Notes: generated from the letters alone by a model not told the origin. A DNA stretch of 64,000 nucleotides from Forficula auricularia (GCA_024734495.1 JALMQS010000085.1:18732474-18796473); one strand, 5' to 3'; positions 43,110-54,640 are shown, counted from the first letter of the stretch. Program-made: numbers and translations.

Positions 43110-43760
43110 AATATTATTATATCTTATTATATTAATTGAGCAATTCTTATACATATATAATTAGAATTTAATGGTTTCGATGAAAATCACTGATTTGGGG
43201 GTTTTGGGGTCGACGATTCGATCTGTCAGGATCTCATCTTCGGGAAACTTTAATGTGATACGTTTTTTCTTAATTAAATTGATTATCAACAGATGGGTGT
43301 GTCAATAAAAATCTATAATTACATTTTTTTCAAATTCCTTTTAATAATTAATTAGTTTTTTTAATTTTAAAACCAACTAATAGTTCATTACAAATATTAT
43401 TACATGTTACAATTAGGAAATTTAATTAATTAGAGGTAATTTCTATTGAATATGGAATGGTAGAACTTACTGCTGAAATAATGATAACCACAAATTCCGA
43501 ATAAAGATATGAAGTCATTTTATTTCTCTTTAAGAACACGACTATTCGGAGTACTTCCTTCTTCAGGACTTAAAAAAGGCCAACGAGGGACTGTATTTTA
43601 ATATTATTTTAAACTTCAAAACTATGTGCATAGCATTGATGATGGGAAGTCTGAACGGATCAAAACGTTGGCAAATAAAATAAATTAAATTTTATTTCAA
43701 TTTGATTTAATTTTGGCTGAAAATAAAAATCCACTTTTTTACCTGAATTTAAAATTTAAA
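43110..43760 (+). repeat. Family C repeat, most complete copy
   Basis: The ~640-base element shares its full order with 19.11-19.75 kb and 16.44-17.28 kb. It contains a drifted ribozyme-like motif on the minus strand (43,535-43,572): CTGAAGA, linker A, GGA/TCC hairpin and GAAT in place of GAAA. A second one reads TTGATGATGGG...AAAACGTTGG on the plus strand near 43,640. No protein frame. Confidence 0.65.
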
Positions 43761-45715
43761 GTAATAGTATTAATATATCGTCACGCCATTGCAAGAACTA
43801 GGTAACTCGATTTGTCAAGTTCTTAAAAAATGGGCTGAAAATGTTTTACCTATTCCATACCAGGCATGTTTAAATTGCCTATCTGAATAAACTGCTTAAT
43901 ATATGACTATAGATTATTATTATTACAGTTATGAATAACAATTCATATGTATTTTTAGCTATGAAATAGCCAGGTATCTCAGGAAATAATTTTTTGGAGT
44001 TACCTATTTCTTGCAATGGGATGGCGATATCGCTTTTAAGGTTGCAAAACATTAAGGCAATTTTGGATTAAAAATCTGAATTTTTAATATGTTATTAATC
44101 GATAACAAATACGTATAAAATAATTTTTTGAAAAAGATCTGACCAAGGGTTTTGGTCTAATTAATTATTAAAAATTGGACTTTTAACACGTAGTGGAACG
44201 GCCAACTGCGATAGTGCTTGAAGAATCTATAAATTTGAAAAACTGAAACAAAAATTAATTTGCCAGTTGGGACTCCGTTTCGCAGTCGGTCAACCAGACA
44301 CAAATTTTTACTGTAAAGTACGTTTGTGAAGTTAGTTAGTTATAAGGAAAATTTGGAGGAACACAAGTTTGTGTGATCTAGACGCAGAAGGTATTTTATT
44401 CACAAAAATAAATATTAATTGGTATTGTTTGGGATCATGTGACCGGTGTCATAGAGATAGCAATTAAGAGTTAAACTACGATTCACCCAGAGTACCTCCG
44501 CCATTACATAGAACCGCTTTTGCGCGTCCACGTAGTGAATATGGAATATTGGCTGAAAGTATATATTTCGATTAATTTAGCCAAATTGTATGATGAGAAA
44601 AAACAAAAAACTTTTATTTATATAGATAAATTATCGTAGATAACGTTAAAAAAAACTTTCTGACCCAGGGTTTTGTAAATATTCAAATCTAAATGATCGA
44701 AATATCAGTCCTTTTCACTTAAAAAATAAAAAAATCACGTGACTCGAGTCAAAAGACATCTATTTATTATATTTATTATTTAAATTATTTTCATATTTCC
44801 GATTCAAAATGATGTTAGCTAACATCTAAATTAACATAATTAATTCATGTGTTAAAATTTTTAATTTTAGTAGAAAATTTAGATTTTATTTTGACTTGTG
44901 GGGTACTGCCAGAGCAATCTTAACAAAAGCGAGAAAATTACTCGAGACAACTCTCGGTCCGCCAGGTAATAATACCTATTCTATTAAACATCTTATTGAA
45001 TAGAGATGTTTCTCTCTGCTGTTAATTTTCCTTAGCTGATAGTTTTTTTATTTTTTATTGTCTCCTCTCTGAAATATTATTGATAGTAGTTGTATAGAAG
45101 AAAATTAAAATTGGACAAATGTCTTCATTAATTTAGGTTCTTTTATCCGAAAGCGACGTCGGCGGCTTCGAGAATGATCCTCTCTCGATTAATGACGCTA
45201 TTGTTATCTCGTGTCGAATATCCATCATCGATAGCTTTCATAAATGATCTAATTATCATTATAAATTAATACCTATCCCTCCCTATTGAATTGATGGAGA
45301 TATTTTAATTAAAGGGGGCCCCCGCACACGTCCCTTAGGGGGGCTGTTTCTTTGTCCGCGCTCTTGTAAACAGTGGCGGGGGACAAATGGGCCGCCAAGC
45401 AAATTCGGCTCTTAGCATAATCAAATTTATTCTTCCCATTAAGGGAACAGATCGAGGCCGATTAATCAACCTGCAGCGGCAATGCCATTTAATCAATTCC
45501 CGTAATTATCCCTATATATCTATATCTGAGAGTTAATGAACCAGACAGAATACAATAATCCGTTCCGCCAACAATAGCAACAACAACAACAGCATAACAA
45601 CTTCATTCAAAAAAACATCTGGTTACAGAGATGGGAAAGTTACCATTTTTGAAATAATAAAATACAATAAAATATTCTTAATAAAAAATATTTAGCACAG
45701 ACAAGATGAATGCGT
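43761..45715. other. Quiet, mostly single-copy DNA with a GC-richer island at 45.13-45.5 kb
   Basis: Apart from an imperfect word pair (GAACTAGGTAACTCGATTTG ... GGAGTTACCTATTTCTTGC, 43,795-44,025) there is no repeat. 44.9-45.56 kb looks conserved in composition (GGCCGATTAATCAACCTGCAG, GGGCCGCCAAGCAAATTCGG), with no convincing frame. It might be cis-regulatory or intronic DNA of a host gene. Confidence 0.35.
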
Positions 45716-45719
45716 GAAA

Positions 45720-45980
45720 CCATTTTCAAATCTCGGTACGGTGCCATATCAGGTCTCCTTGACGTTTTGGCTCCTCTCCACATATACCTGTGCTGAGTGG
45801 GATCTACTTTTTAACGCCGGTTCCGAACGGCTAGTTTGGAGAGGTTACTAGGCAATTATACTCTTGGTAGGTTGCCATTGCTTTCCAAGAGAAGGCGACT
45901 GCAAATATCGAGACTGTCTCGAACCAGCGTATTTCAGGCCAGCGGCCCGATACTCTAACCACTGACCCACAGTCGCCTCT
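45720..45980 (-). mobile_element. tRNA-derived SINE
   Basis: On the minus strand it begins AGGCGACTGTGGGTCAGTGG with box A-like GTGGTTAGAGTATCGG, then box B-like GGTTCGAGACA, and a body with AAGCAATGGCAACCTACC. The body is about 180 bases and ends near 45,725. It differs from the other SINEs in the window. Confidence 0.72.
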
Positions 45981-46164
45981 TACTTTATTATTATTATTTA
46001 TTACTGGATTTTCAGTCGTAGGCTCAATACAGTGTTCTGCTCCATTGAATTTTTAATACTAACATCTTAAATCCAATCAAGTTAACAAACAAAACAAAAA
46101 AAAACATGTCCGCATGTAATATCGAAGGTTACGCAATCAACCATTTCTACTATTAAATTGAAAG

Positions 46165-46225
46165 TTTTTGTGGCGAGGGTAGCAGAATTTTTATTTATTG
46201 TCTCCTTCAAATTCTACAATCTTAA
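46165..46225 (-). repeat. Terminal fragment of ACUAUAGU-class ribozyme element
   Basis: Reverse sense of GAAGGAGACAATAAATAAAA and TTCTGCTACCCTCG-CA, the 3' terminal block of the 14.0 and 42.6 kb elements. No core present. Confidence 0.6.
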
Positions 46226-46629
46226 ATCTACAATTTTACAATTCAAAACTTACAATATTTACATATTTTGAATTACAATTTTTACAGATTTAAATTCACA
46301 TTTTTTAATAATTTAAATACGTTTTCAAGACGAGTATGTTCATCTTTGATATTTCCTTTGTTTTATTCGCGTTTTTGCAGTTCCGTGTGATTGTTTTCTC
46401 TGGAGTATTTGTTTAGTTGCCCCGCAGATTCTGTATATTCTTTCCTAATATTGAAAGTCTCGGTAGCAAAATTCTGAAATCTTTTGAAAATTTTTTAATT
46501 TTCAAATTTCCCTATATTCGTTTTCATAGATTTCTCTGAATCTAATCATTCTGAAGAGAGGGTATTCAAAAAGAATGTGCTCTACAGATTCTTCCCGGTT
46601 TCAGAGCATTTCGAGCAGTTGCTCTCCAG

Positions 46630-48430
46630 TGTACATTACGGTGGTCCTTATTTTGGTTATTTTTGAATTTTTATACTCCCGAGGCTCCCATGGTTCGAAA
46701 TAAATAAAAAAACAATATCCCCATAGTTTCAAGAGAGAAAGACATTTTAACACCTATCCCGACCCGAGAATACACGAGATTAAATTTTACTTACACCAAC
46801 ATATAATATAATCACTAGGATGTTCATTGTTTTGGGTATTTTCGAATTTTTACGCTGACAGAGGCTTATATGGTTCGAAATAAATAAAAAAATATCCCCA
46901 AGTTTCAAGTCTCTATCTCAATTTTAACCTTTGCCGCACAACGATGTAAGTTTCCCATCTAAATAACATGGGGTTTTGAGGATTGAACGATCAATTTTTT
47001 TATTCTGGTCAATGTACCTAATTATTCAAAAAATTTGAAAACTCTGTAGACTTTATCCTTATAATATTATAATTTTGAAGTTACAGCTAGATAAAATACT
47101 GCTATATCTTAGCGTTAGTAAGTTAGAGACTCCAAAATTAAAATATCTAAAAATCTGTAAAAATTCTTAGGAATAGTTACTATTATAAGAATAAAGTCTA
47201 CAGAGTTTCAAATTCTTAGAACCATTACTTTGGCCGAAATGAAAAATTGATCGTTCATTGACAAAAACTTCATGTTATTTACTATAGATGGAAAACTTGG
47301 ATCGCTGTTCGTTAAAAGTTAAAATTGAGATAGAGACTCGAAACTTGGATATTTTTTATTTATTTCGAAAGATCTGAGCCTCTGGTAACTCTAAAATTAT
47401 AATAGATAAAAATCTGTAAATAATTTAAAGAATAGATACTATTATAAGGATAAAGTCTACAGAGTTCCAAATTTTTTGAACCATTACTTTCACCGGAATA
47501 AAAATTGATCGTTAAAATGCCAAAAACCCCACGATTTTTAGATGGGAAACTTGCATCGCTGTGCGCCACAGGTTGAAATTGAGATAAAGACTTTGAAAAC
47601 TTGGAGGGGATATTTTTTTATTTATTTCGAACCATATAAGCCTCTGTCAGCATGAAAAAATTCGAAAATACCCAAAACAATGAACACCCTAGTGATTATA
47701 TTATATGTTGGTGTAAGTAAAACTCAATCTCGTGTCTTCTCGGGTCGGGTTAGGTGTTAATATATCTTTCTCTCTCCATTTAGGAACCACTCGTCCATCA
47801 CTCCATTTTTACCCGACCACCGAGAGACATCGCAGTCATAGAAACGCTCGGACTAGCTCAATGGTACTGTGTATATCAAAACAAAATTTCACATGTAGTT
47901 TTTTTTAGTGAGATTAAGAGCTGATTAAATTTTGGTTGAAATTAAACCAAAAATTATGGGTGGCGGTTCTTAAAAAAAAAAAAAAAAAAAAAAAAAGTTA
48001 AAATTTTCAAATTATTCCAAACAAAGTAATGGTTCAAAAAAATTGAAACTCTTTAGTCATACAGATTTTTAGCTATTATAATTTTGGAGTTCCAGCTAGA
48101 TAAAAAGTGCTCTATCTTAGTGTTATTAAGTTATAGACTCCAAAATTATAATAACTAAAATTCTGAGGGATATCTACTAATATAAGATTAAAGTGTACAG
48201 TTTCAAATTTTTTGAACCATTAATTTGACCGGAATAAAGAATTGCTAATTCAATGACAACAACCCTATGTTATTTCAATGGGAAACTTGCATCGCTGCGG
48301 GGCTCAGGTTAAAATTGAGATAGAGACTTGAAACTTTCGAGATATTTTCTTTTATTTATTTCGGAACATATGAGCCTCTGGGAGCATAAAAATTCGAAAA
48401 TTCCCAAAATTAGGACCCTACTAGTGTACA
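46630..48430. repeat. Nested foldback, about 1.8 kb
   Basis: The outer arms start at 46,640 (GGTCCTTATTTTGG-TATTTTTGAA) and end at 48,425 (complement). An inner palindrome spans about 46,795-47,705 (CTAGGATGTTCATTGTTTTGG and complement). Repeated blocks (AAGTCTACAGAGTTTCAAATT; AATTGATCGTT) appear four times in alternating sense. A poly-A run is at 47,970-47,995. No transposase or ribozyme core. Confidence 0.7.
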
Positions 48431-49080
48431 TGCATCTTAATGACATATTTATTTGTGAGAATAATAATAATTTTGATTTCTTTGAAGTGCCTGTGTGTGT
48501 GTATGTGTGTGAGGAGAGATTTTTCTGATAAAGACTTTGAGTAGTTAGTGGCTTGGCTCGTTGGTTGTTCGTGATTTGTCTTTCGTCTTTTTTGAACCAA
48601 GTTTGTGCAATGAATAATGAAGTAATCATTTTTGATATTTTTTTTTTTTAAGTTTTTCTTTCTCTAATGTCTAATGGAATGGATGTGTTGGATCAGAAAT
48701 GACTGGAGGAATTTCCATCTCGTCATGATATAGCATTGGTGGGTTGAGCGAGTGAGTATACAGCCAGGCATTTGTTAAGCAGAAGGAATCGTGGCCATGC
48801 TCAGGATTTTTTCCTCTGATTGGCTATAATTCCCCCGCATTGCTACTACTACTACTATTACTCCTGCTCCTGCTGCAAGTGGGCGACCAACACTAACGAG
48901 GCTAATAGAATAACGAGCAAAGGAGCAGCAGCCCCCCTTAGTCCCCCCAAACATATTCAGCATCTCTTGCAAGGCTGCTCTCAGGTAGCTATCTGATATA
49001 AAAGAAATAATTACATGTAATTAAATTACAAGATACCAATTACAACTGAAAAATAATGGAATAAATATATCTTGAATAAA
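48431..49080. other. Unassigned, with GC-richer block at 48.66-48.98 kb
   Basis: A minus-strand frame of 65 codons (48,775-48,972) crosses a (CTA/CTG)-rich stretch and has no known domain. Confidence 0.3.
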
Positions 49081-49084
49081 ATTA

Positions 49085-49235
49085 AAGTTAAGTTTTTATT
49101 AAAATGAAACATAATTAATTATAAGTATTTACTATATTGATCACACAACAAATAACATGTTACACTGTTTGTTGTGTGATCAATCGATAGTTATAATTAA
49201 TAATATTTGATTTTAATAAAAATTTAACCTTAAAT
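49085..49235. repeat. Family F palindrome
   Basis: Arms TTTTTATTAAAAT-AAACATAATTAATTATAA and ATTGATCACACAACAAATAAC with complements, around centre 49,160. Related to 38.6 and 50.6-50.9 kb. Confidence 0.68.
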
Positions 49236-49334
49236 TAAAAATCAAAGCTTTAACAGCTAAATATCTAATTAAAAAGGTTAAATTTCTATAAACAGAACGT
49301 TATTTTTTCAATATTTCGTAGTAAAACTATTATC

Positions 49335-49528
49335 CCAACCAAAACATTGTGTGAAAAAACAGGCCAAGTTCGAAAAAGTAGTGAAATCTAGTGTACAGCA
49401 ATTCGCCAAGAATAATTAAGTTGAGAGATCTATTATTTTCTCAACATAATTATTCTTGGCGAATTCAACTTGGGTGCAGACTAGGATTTCACTACTTTTT
49501 CGAACTTGGCCTGTTTTGGTTGGGATTT
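49335..49528. repeat. Foldback, about 90-base arms
   Basis: CCCAACCAAAAC, GGCCAAGTTCGAAAAAGTAG and TTCGCCAAGAATAATTA appear in mirror image around about 49,435. No known motif inside. Confidence 0.72.
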
Positions 49529-49569
49529 CTTGCTTTTTGTAAGCTATGAGGAAGCCCGTTCGTTCAAAG

Positions 49570-49970
49570 GGTTAGAATTTGTATTTTTGACCCCTCCCCC
49601 TTTTTGGTTGGTTAGTTTTTGAATTTCTAGCCTTCAGAGGGCCCATAGATTATGTATACAAAATTTGGTTGAGTTTGTTCCAAAGGGCTAGAATTTTTTT
49701 ATTTTTGACCCTCCCCCTTTTTGGTTGGTTATTTTTTGAATTTCTAGCCTTCAGGGGGCTCATAGATTTTGTATACAAAATTTGGTTGAGTTTGTTCCAA
49801 AGGGCTAGAATTTTTATTTCTGACCTCCTCCCCCCATTTTGGTTGGTTATTTTTTGCATTTTTAGCCTTCAGGGGGCCCATAGAATATGTATAAAAATTT
49901 GGTTGAATTTGGTCCAACGGGCTAAAACTTTTTATTTTTGACCCCCTTCCATTTTAAGGGGTTGAAAAAT
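49570..49970 (-). repeat. G/C-run family, four tandem units
   Basis: About four units of ~115 bases, each with GGGCTAGAATTTTT, a C-run, TTTTGGTTGGTTA, TTTCTAGCCTTCAGGGGGC and TTGTATACAAAATTTGG. Mirrored open frames on both strands reflect the repetition. Confidence 0.75.
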
Positions 49971-50085
49971 AAAGAGTTTGGATTTTTGGAATTTTTCCTT
50001 TGTTTGTGTAACAAACTCTACTAGCAGGCGATATTTCATGATCCTGGGATGATTGGAAGTATCCTATAGGTTTTGACGAGGGGTG

Positions 50086-50206
50086 AACCGCGACCTAATA
50101 ACCTCTACATCTACATCCACTTGTACTTCCAAATATTTCCAAGTACTTCTAAAATACTTCCAAAGAGGTGTACACCTACTTCCAATCGCGGATCACCCCT
50201 CGGGTT
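50086..50206. repeat. CGAGGGGTGAAC MITE copy
   Basis: Ends CGAGGGGTGAACCGCGACC and CGCGGATCACCCCTCG; the interior has repeated ACTTCCAA-type words. 121 bases. Confidence 0.8.
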
Positions 50207-50624
50207 TTGATGACCTGTCAGTGAGTGAGTGCCAAAATTAAGCTATTTTCTCAGGTCCATATCTCAAAGTCTATTTAAGCTATATTATTGAAATTTGGTA
50301 CTCTCCTCAAAATGGATTCCATAATTATATGTGCATAATTTAAGCTCTGTATCTCAAATGGGTTCGAAGCAGCAGGATGGTCGAAATTGACTCGAAATGG
50401 TTCGTGTAAATAACGTACAGCGTGTACCGACTTGGAGACCTGCGCACTCTGTGCGCTTTGATTTTATAGAATTTTTTGATATATACGAAAGGTGGAAAGA
50501 AATTTTATTTTCTTATTAAAAGTATTAATCGTTAGCACTGAAGAATAAAAATTACTTTATTTTAAGGGGACTTTTAAAAAACTCGAATTCAAATTCCATT
50601 ATTCTATCTTGACTTAATTAAAGG

Positions 50625-50935
50625 TTAAATTTTTATTAAAATCAAACACAATTAATTTTACGAACACGAATTTAGGTCATTTATCAAAGATTTTAATAGA
50701 TATGTTTATATTGCATGTAGGGGGGTCTTGTCCCTTCGGGAGTCAAACCCATGCACTGACTAGTTCCTCGGAAAGCTTACTACTGGAAGTAGGTGTACAC
50801 GATTTTAGGTCGCGGCTCACCCTCGGTGGTCATACAAATAACAATGTAGTCATATTGTGTTATTTGTTGTGTGATCAATCTATAGTTATAATTAATTATT
50901 TTTGATTTTAATAAAAATCTAACGGTTAATTAAAT
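50625..50935. repeat. Family F arms around a single MITE arm
   Basis: Family F words at 50,625-50,660 and complement at 50,850-50,935. Between them are GTAGGTGTACACGATTTTAGG and CGCGGCTCACCCTCG, one arm of the CGAGGGGTGAAC MITE, plus a tRNA-like fragment (GAGTCAAACCCATGCACTGA). Confidence 0.55.
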
Positions 50936-51199
50936 ATCTTAATAATTGGATCTAGTGATCATTAACATTAAAGGTAAATGTGTACGTAAAAAGCATATCT
51001 TATTAATTCTAATTGAGCGATCTTTCAATTAAATCTACTCTATTGATCATTTTTACTCCTACTAGTAATAAAGTTGAGTTTATTTATTTATTATCTACTC
51101 ATGATGTCACTTGAACAGTGCTTAATCTATTTATAATAATAATTACAGAGTTTAATAGATCGGAATATTCTCGAACAGCTCACGATTTGGTCGTGTACT

Positions 51200-51805
51200 G
51201 GTACACTCTCTCTCTCTCTCTCTCTCTCTTACAGGGTGTGAAATGTAAATTAAAAGCTAATCAAAGCGAACGTCCGTCTGATTGACTGGCTTGCCTCTCT
51301 TTAATACCGGGTTCGAGCCCGGGCTTTGACAGACAGACAGACAGATATTGAAGCGATGCGGGGGACGCGGCAGGCCAAAATATTTATCGAGTAATGGGAA
51401 GGTGTTATTAATACGGCATGATAAATAGAGGGAGCGATGACTAGCGAAAAGCCCTGGGAACTGGCGATGAATAGAAGACAGGCAGCCAGACAGACAGACA
51501 GACATTCCTGACTACCGGGCAACGCGGCTGCCTGGCTGGCTTGCTTAACGAATCTATTTATTCGGATACTGAAGATGAAGATGAAGATGCCCCCTCTTCC
51601 ACCCCCTGGTCCTTAGTCTCGTACAGTTCACAGGAACACACGCACAACAGGTGATTATGTGCGCTAAGTGTGGCCACTTGCCAGGGCAAACCCGAAAAGC
51701 CACCTCTCTCCGAAGCTGAGCAATTAATTAACGAAAAAGAAAGAAAAAAGAACCGGATAAGTGCAAGCCAGCCTCGTAAACCGAAGGTTCCAAACATTAT
51801 ATATA
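51200..51805. other. (CT)n microsatellite and GC-richer single-copy block
   Basis: A (CT)n run at 51,206-51,230 is followed by a block with short CAGA tetranucleotide runs (51,330, 51,490). Minus-strand frames of 73-82 codons overlap in two frames and a 79-codon frame lies at 51,558-51,797; none has a recognised domain. Confidence 0.35.
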
Positions 51806-52079
51806 TATAAATACAAATATTTTATCATCTTTTATAATACAATCTAGAAACGTTTATTAAAAATCCAAACGTTATGAGAGAAATGGAAATTTTAAGAAAT
51901 TTGAAAAAAATATTTGCTTTTAAAATAAAGCAGCTATAAACAAATAAATAAAAAATGTGTGCGTCTCGGGACGCGTGACAGATGTGATAACTTTCACCAA
52001 CCAAGTATTTTTTTAGGAAGACAATTGCAAGGATAATTGCCCGACGAAAAGAGAATTGAATATTTAATTTTAATTAGAA

Positions 52080-52400
52080 GAGTGGGAGGGGGGGGGGGGC
52101 AAAGGAATAATTATTAATATATTTAATGTTTCTAGATTTAAAATTAATTGTTGTCTTTCTTTCAGTTTAATTCAATTATATATATATTTCAAATTTGCCG
52201 CGCAATATATTCAATAAATTCTATTTATAAAATACATAGCTATATATAATATATTCAATTATTTCCACACTTATAATAAAGTCTAATTAAAAAATATTCA
52301 TTTTAGTAAAAATAAAAAGCAAAGATTTTTAAAATAGTCCCATGGTCTAGTGGTAAAGTGTCTCGCCTCTCTTTCCAAATATTTTTTTCAAGGGATTCTA
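52080..52400 (+). repeat. Family E partial copy with tRNA-like head
   Basis: A poly-G run at 52,088-52,099 and AATAATTATTAATATATTTAATG match the middle of family E; CCATGGTCTAGTGGTAAAGTG (52,340) is its tRNA-like box A. It is joined to the LINE relic that follows. Confidence 0.6.
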
Positions 52401-52805
52401 TCGATTGATCAATTTCATCCATATTTAGGTTTTTGAAAAGGCCTTGTACCGTCCGTATCTCCGTCCAATGTTTTATATTCCGCAGCCATGGCATCTTCTT
52501 CCTACTAATTCCGCTCCTTCGCTCAATCTTTCCTTTAATAATTAGTTGTAAGAGCTGGTAATTCGACCTAAGTATGGAATTTTCTTTTTTTTTTTTAAAT
52601 TATTTTTAGTAGCTTTCGCTCTCCGTCAATTCTTCTGCGGACTCCCTCATTCGTTATCCGTGCCGTCTATGGTATTTTGAGTATTCGACGGTCAATTCAC
52701 ATTTCAAATGCCTCTATTTTATTGATAGTACTAACTTTTAAAGTCCAGCTCTCCTTCCCATATAACAGAAACGACCAAACATAGCACTGTATAAACCTCA
52801 TTTTA
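52320..52805 (-). pseudogene. RTE-like LINE reverse transcriptase C-terminal relic
   Basis: From about 52,805 downward the minus strand encodes CYVWSFLLYGKESWTLKV and FEMWIDRRILKIPWTARITN, then, after a deletion near 52,580, QLLQLIIKGKIERRSGISRK and MPWLRNIKHWTEIR. These are conserved blocks in the C-terminus of endonuclease-reverse transcriptase LINE proteins. At least one stop and frame changes interrupt them. The catalytic palm and endonuclease are absent. It is a different LINE from the one at 56.3-59.2 kb. Confidence 0.8.
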
Positions 52806-52867
52806 ATTAATAAAGTAAAGGGTGTGTAGTTTCACAGTGAATGAAATAAAACTCAAAGAGGTTTTAT

Positions 52868-52914
52868 ACAACCTCAATATATTTCGGATTATTAGTCCAT
52901 CATCAGGAGTTTAC
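52868..52914 (-). ncRNA. Hammerhead-like ribozyme (left arm)
   Basis: On the minus strand CTGATGA (52906-52900), linker T, stem II GGA/TCC extended, GAAA (52885-52882), palindrome AUAUAU, U17 and stem I GAGG.. with UAAACUC (about five of seven pairs). Core complete. Confidence 0.7.
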
Positions 52915-52960
52915 AGATTAAAAACTAATTTAATTAGTTAATTCATTAGTTTTTAACCTG

Positions 52961-53005
52961 TAAACTCCTGATGATGGACTAATAATCCGAAATATATTGA
53001 GTTTA
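52961..53005 (+). ncRNA. Hammerhead-like ribozyme (right arm), best stem I
   Basis: CTGATGA (52968-52974), linker T (52975), stem II GGACT/AATCC (one mismatch), GAAA (52989-52992), palindrome AUAUAU (52992-52997), U17 (52998). Stem I is a perfect seven-pair helix directly adjoining the core: TAAACTC (52961-52967) with GAGTTTA (52999-53005). Predicted cleavage follows 52998. With stem III supplied by a second molecule, this meets every hammerhead sequence rule except for the extra linker base. Confidence 0.76.
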
Positions 53006-53129
53006 TATAAGCCTCTTTGAGTTTTATTTCATTCCCTGTGAAACTACACTCCCTTTTTGATTATTTAATATCATGTTTCACCTAAAACCTAAACCACTTT
53101 CACTAAGAAAAAAACCCTCATCTTAAGGC

Positions 53130-53865
53130 CGAAATCGAATTCCGAGTAGTATCATATTAATTTGGTCACGTTCTGAAGATACGATCAATGACAAAATAAC
53201 GTAAATCTCCAATTCTTATGAGCAAATAATCGAAATTATAATAAATAAAATCTTTTATATAAAAAAAACTTAAAACATTCATTTTAAACCCGCAAACGTT
53301 TCGACAGAATTTCTATATTTATTGATTGAATTTTATTATCATTTTCTGATTCATTCGCCCAACGCTTTCTCTTACAAGATGCATGCAAGGTATTTTATTA
53401 AGTCACTATTAATAACATCACTAAAAAGAGAAAAATAAAAATAATGTTTATAAAAAAAATAAAACCGACTTCAAAAAAATTAAATGCAACAAATTAAATA
53501 ATAAGAGCTCAAAAATAAAATAATATGCACTAAACGGTATAAAATAATTATTATCTTATTTAGTTACAACTAAACGACGAAATATTAACATCAAATTACT
53601 TTTTGAAGTCGGTGGCAAACATATACATTTTATAAATCGCACTTGACGGATCTTACTTAGTACGTTTGGCGGGTACGCCCGCTTATAGGTATAGTTTTGT
53701 TTGGCACCAACTTCAAAAAGTAATTTCATGTTAATCTTTCGTCGGTTAGTTGAAACTAAATAAGATAATTATTTTTTACCTTTTTAGTGTATTTTATTTG
53801 ATTTTTAAGTTATTATTATTTTATATTTATTGCATTTAATTTTTTTTATAAAAAATATTGGTATT
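53130..53865. repeat. Foldback related to 59.48-60.33 kb
   Basis: Arms 53,440-53,640 and 53,690-53,860 share ACTTCAAAAAAATTAAATGC, AACTAAACGACGAAATATTAAC and AAATTACTTTTTGAAGTCGG. Left flank 53,130-53,240 matches the inverse of 59,960-60,080. No ribozyme hairpin despite a CTGAAGA word at 53,175. Confidence 0.7.
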
Positions 53866-53869
53866 TTGA

Positions 53870-54640
53870 CCATTAGGTAATGGTAACCAGTGCAGAAAAC
53901 ATGAAAAAATCGACTTAAATTTAAAAGGACTAAATTATTTTTTGGTCAAACAACTCAACCACCAGAGTTGTTTTAGGCTAAGAACAACTGCACTAAGATT
54001 CAGAAAGAAAAAAAAATTCTGGAAACTTGAAGAATCAATTACGAATTTTATTTTTTCCCAATTCTAGGGTTTCTACAAGATTTCTATTTAAATGTAATTT
54101 TTGTTTTTTTATTTTGTTAGTACCTAATAATGGAAATAACGGAAAGAAAGAAAGATAACTACCTAAGTAAATTCCCTGGAAAATAATGAAAATAATTGTC
54201 ACGTGATTGAAAACAGAAGAAGAAAAGAAGAAGAAGAGGATGATGACTAGGCAAGAAATTAAAAGCATTGCTTTCGTTAACGCTGCCTATTATTATTTAT
54301 TGAGTCAGAGATTAATAGAAAATGAAGAGACGTCTTTCAACAAGACCCCCCACCCCTACAGGTCTTCATGAGTCCACTCTGATGCCCTTTTAATAAAAAA
54401 AAAAATGAATAAAAAAAAACTCCGGATAAGTGCGAGCCGGGCTCGGATTCTGAGGGTTCTCTACCTAATATCTATCTACTCTTATTAAACGAGCAAGAAT
54501 TGTTTATATATATATTTGTATCTTAGTTCTATTTTGAAAACGGCTCTACCGATTTTGATGAAACCAACTCTATTAACAAGTTGTGAGGATGAGAAAACGA
54601 TCTGGCTAGGTCTGGACCTCGACAAATTTCATCTTAATTG
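53870..54640. other. Unassigned, with dispersed repeat end at 54.48-54.6 kb
   Basis: TACTCTTATTAAACGAGCAA and GGCTCTACCGATTTTGATGA match in reverse the repeat at about 5.48-5.58 kb. GTAACCAGTGCAGAAAACATG with GACTTAAA-TTAAAAGGACT (53,883-53,935) is a stray piece of the family A tandem unit. No gene. Confidence 0.45.

Larger units (their letters stand above)
52815..53062. repeat. Foldback with mirrored hammerhead pair, AUAUAU class
   Basis: Arms 52,815-52,935 and 52,949-53,062 are near-perfect complements around a very short centre. They share TTTGAGTTTTATTTCATTC and TGTGAAACTACA. The outer word TGTTTCACCTAAAACCTAAACC (53,074) resembles the boundary at the PLE relic, so this is likely a PLE terminal-repeat pair without the coding part. 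Confidence 0.85.

Noticed and set aside
51257..51797. Three minus-strand frames of 73-82 codons as a gene
   Set aside because: Two overlap in different frames, they cross CAGA tetranucleotide runs, and none has a recognisable domain.
53170..53205. CTGAAGA followed by ACAAAATAACG, and its relative CTGATGA near 60,020-60,050 (minus strand)
   Set aside because: No stem II hairpin and no GAAA followed by a palindromic word in either copy.
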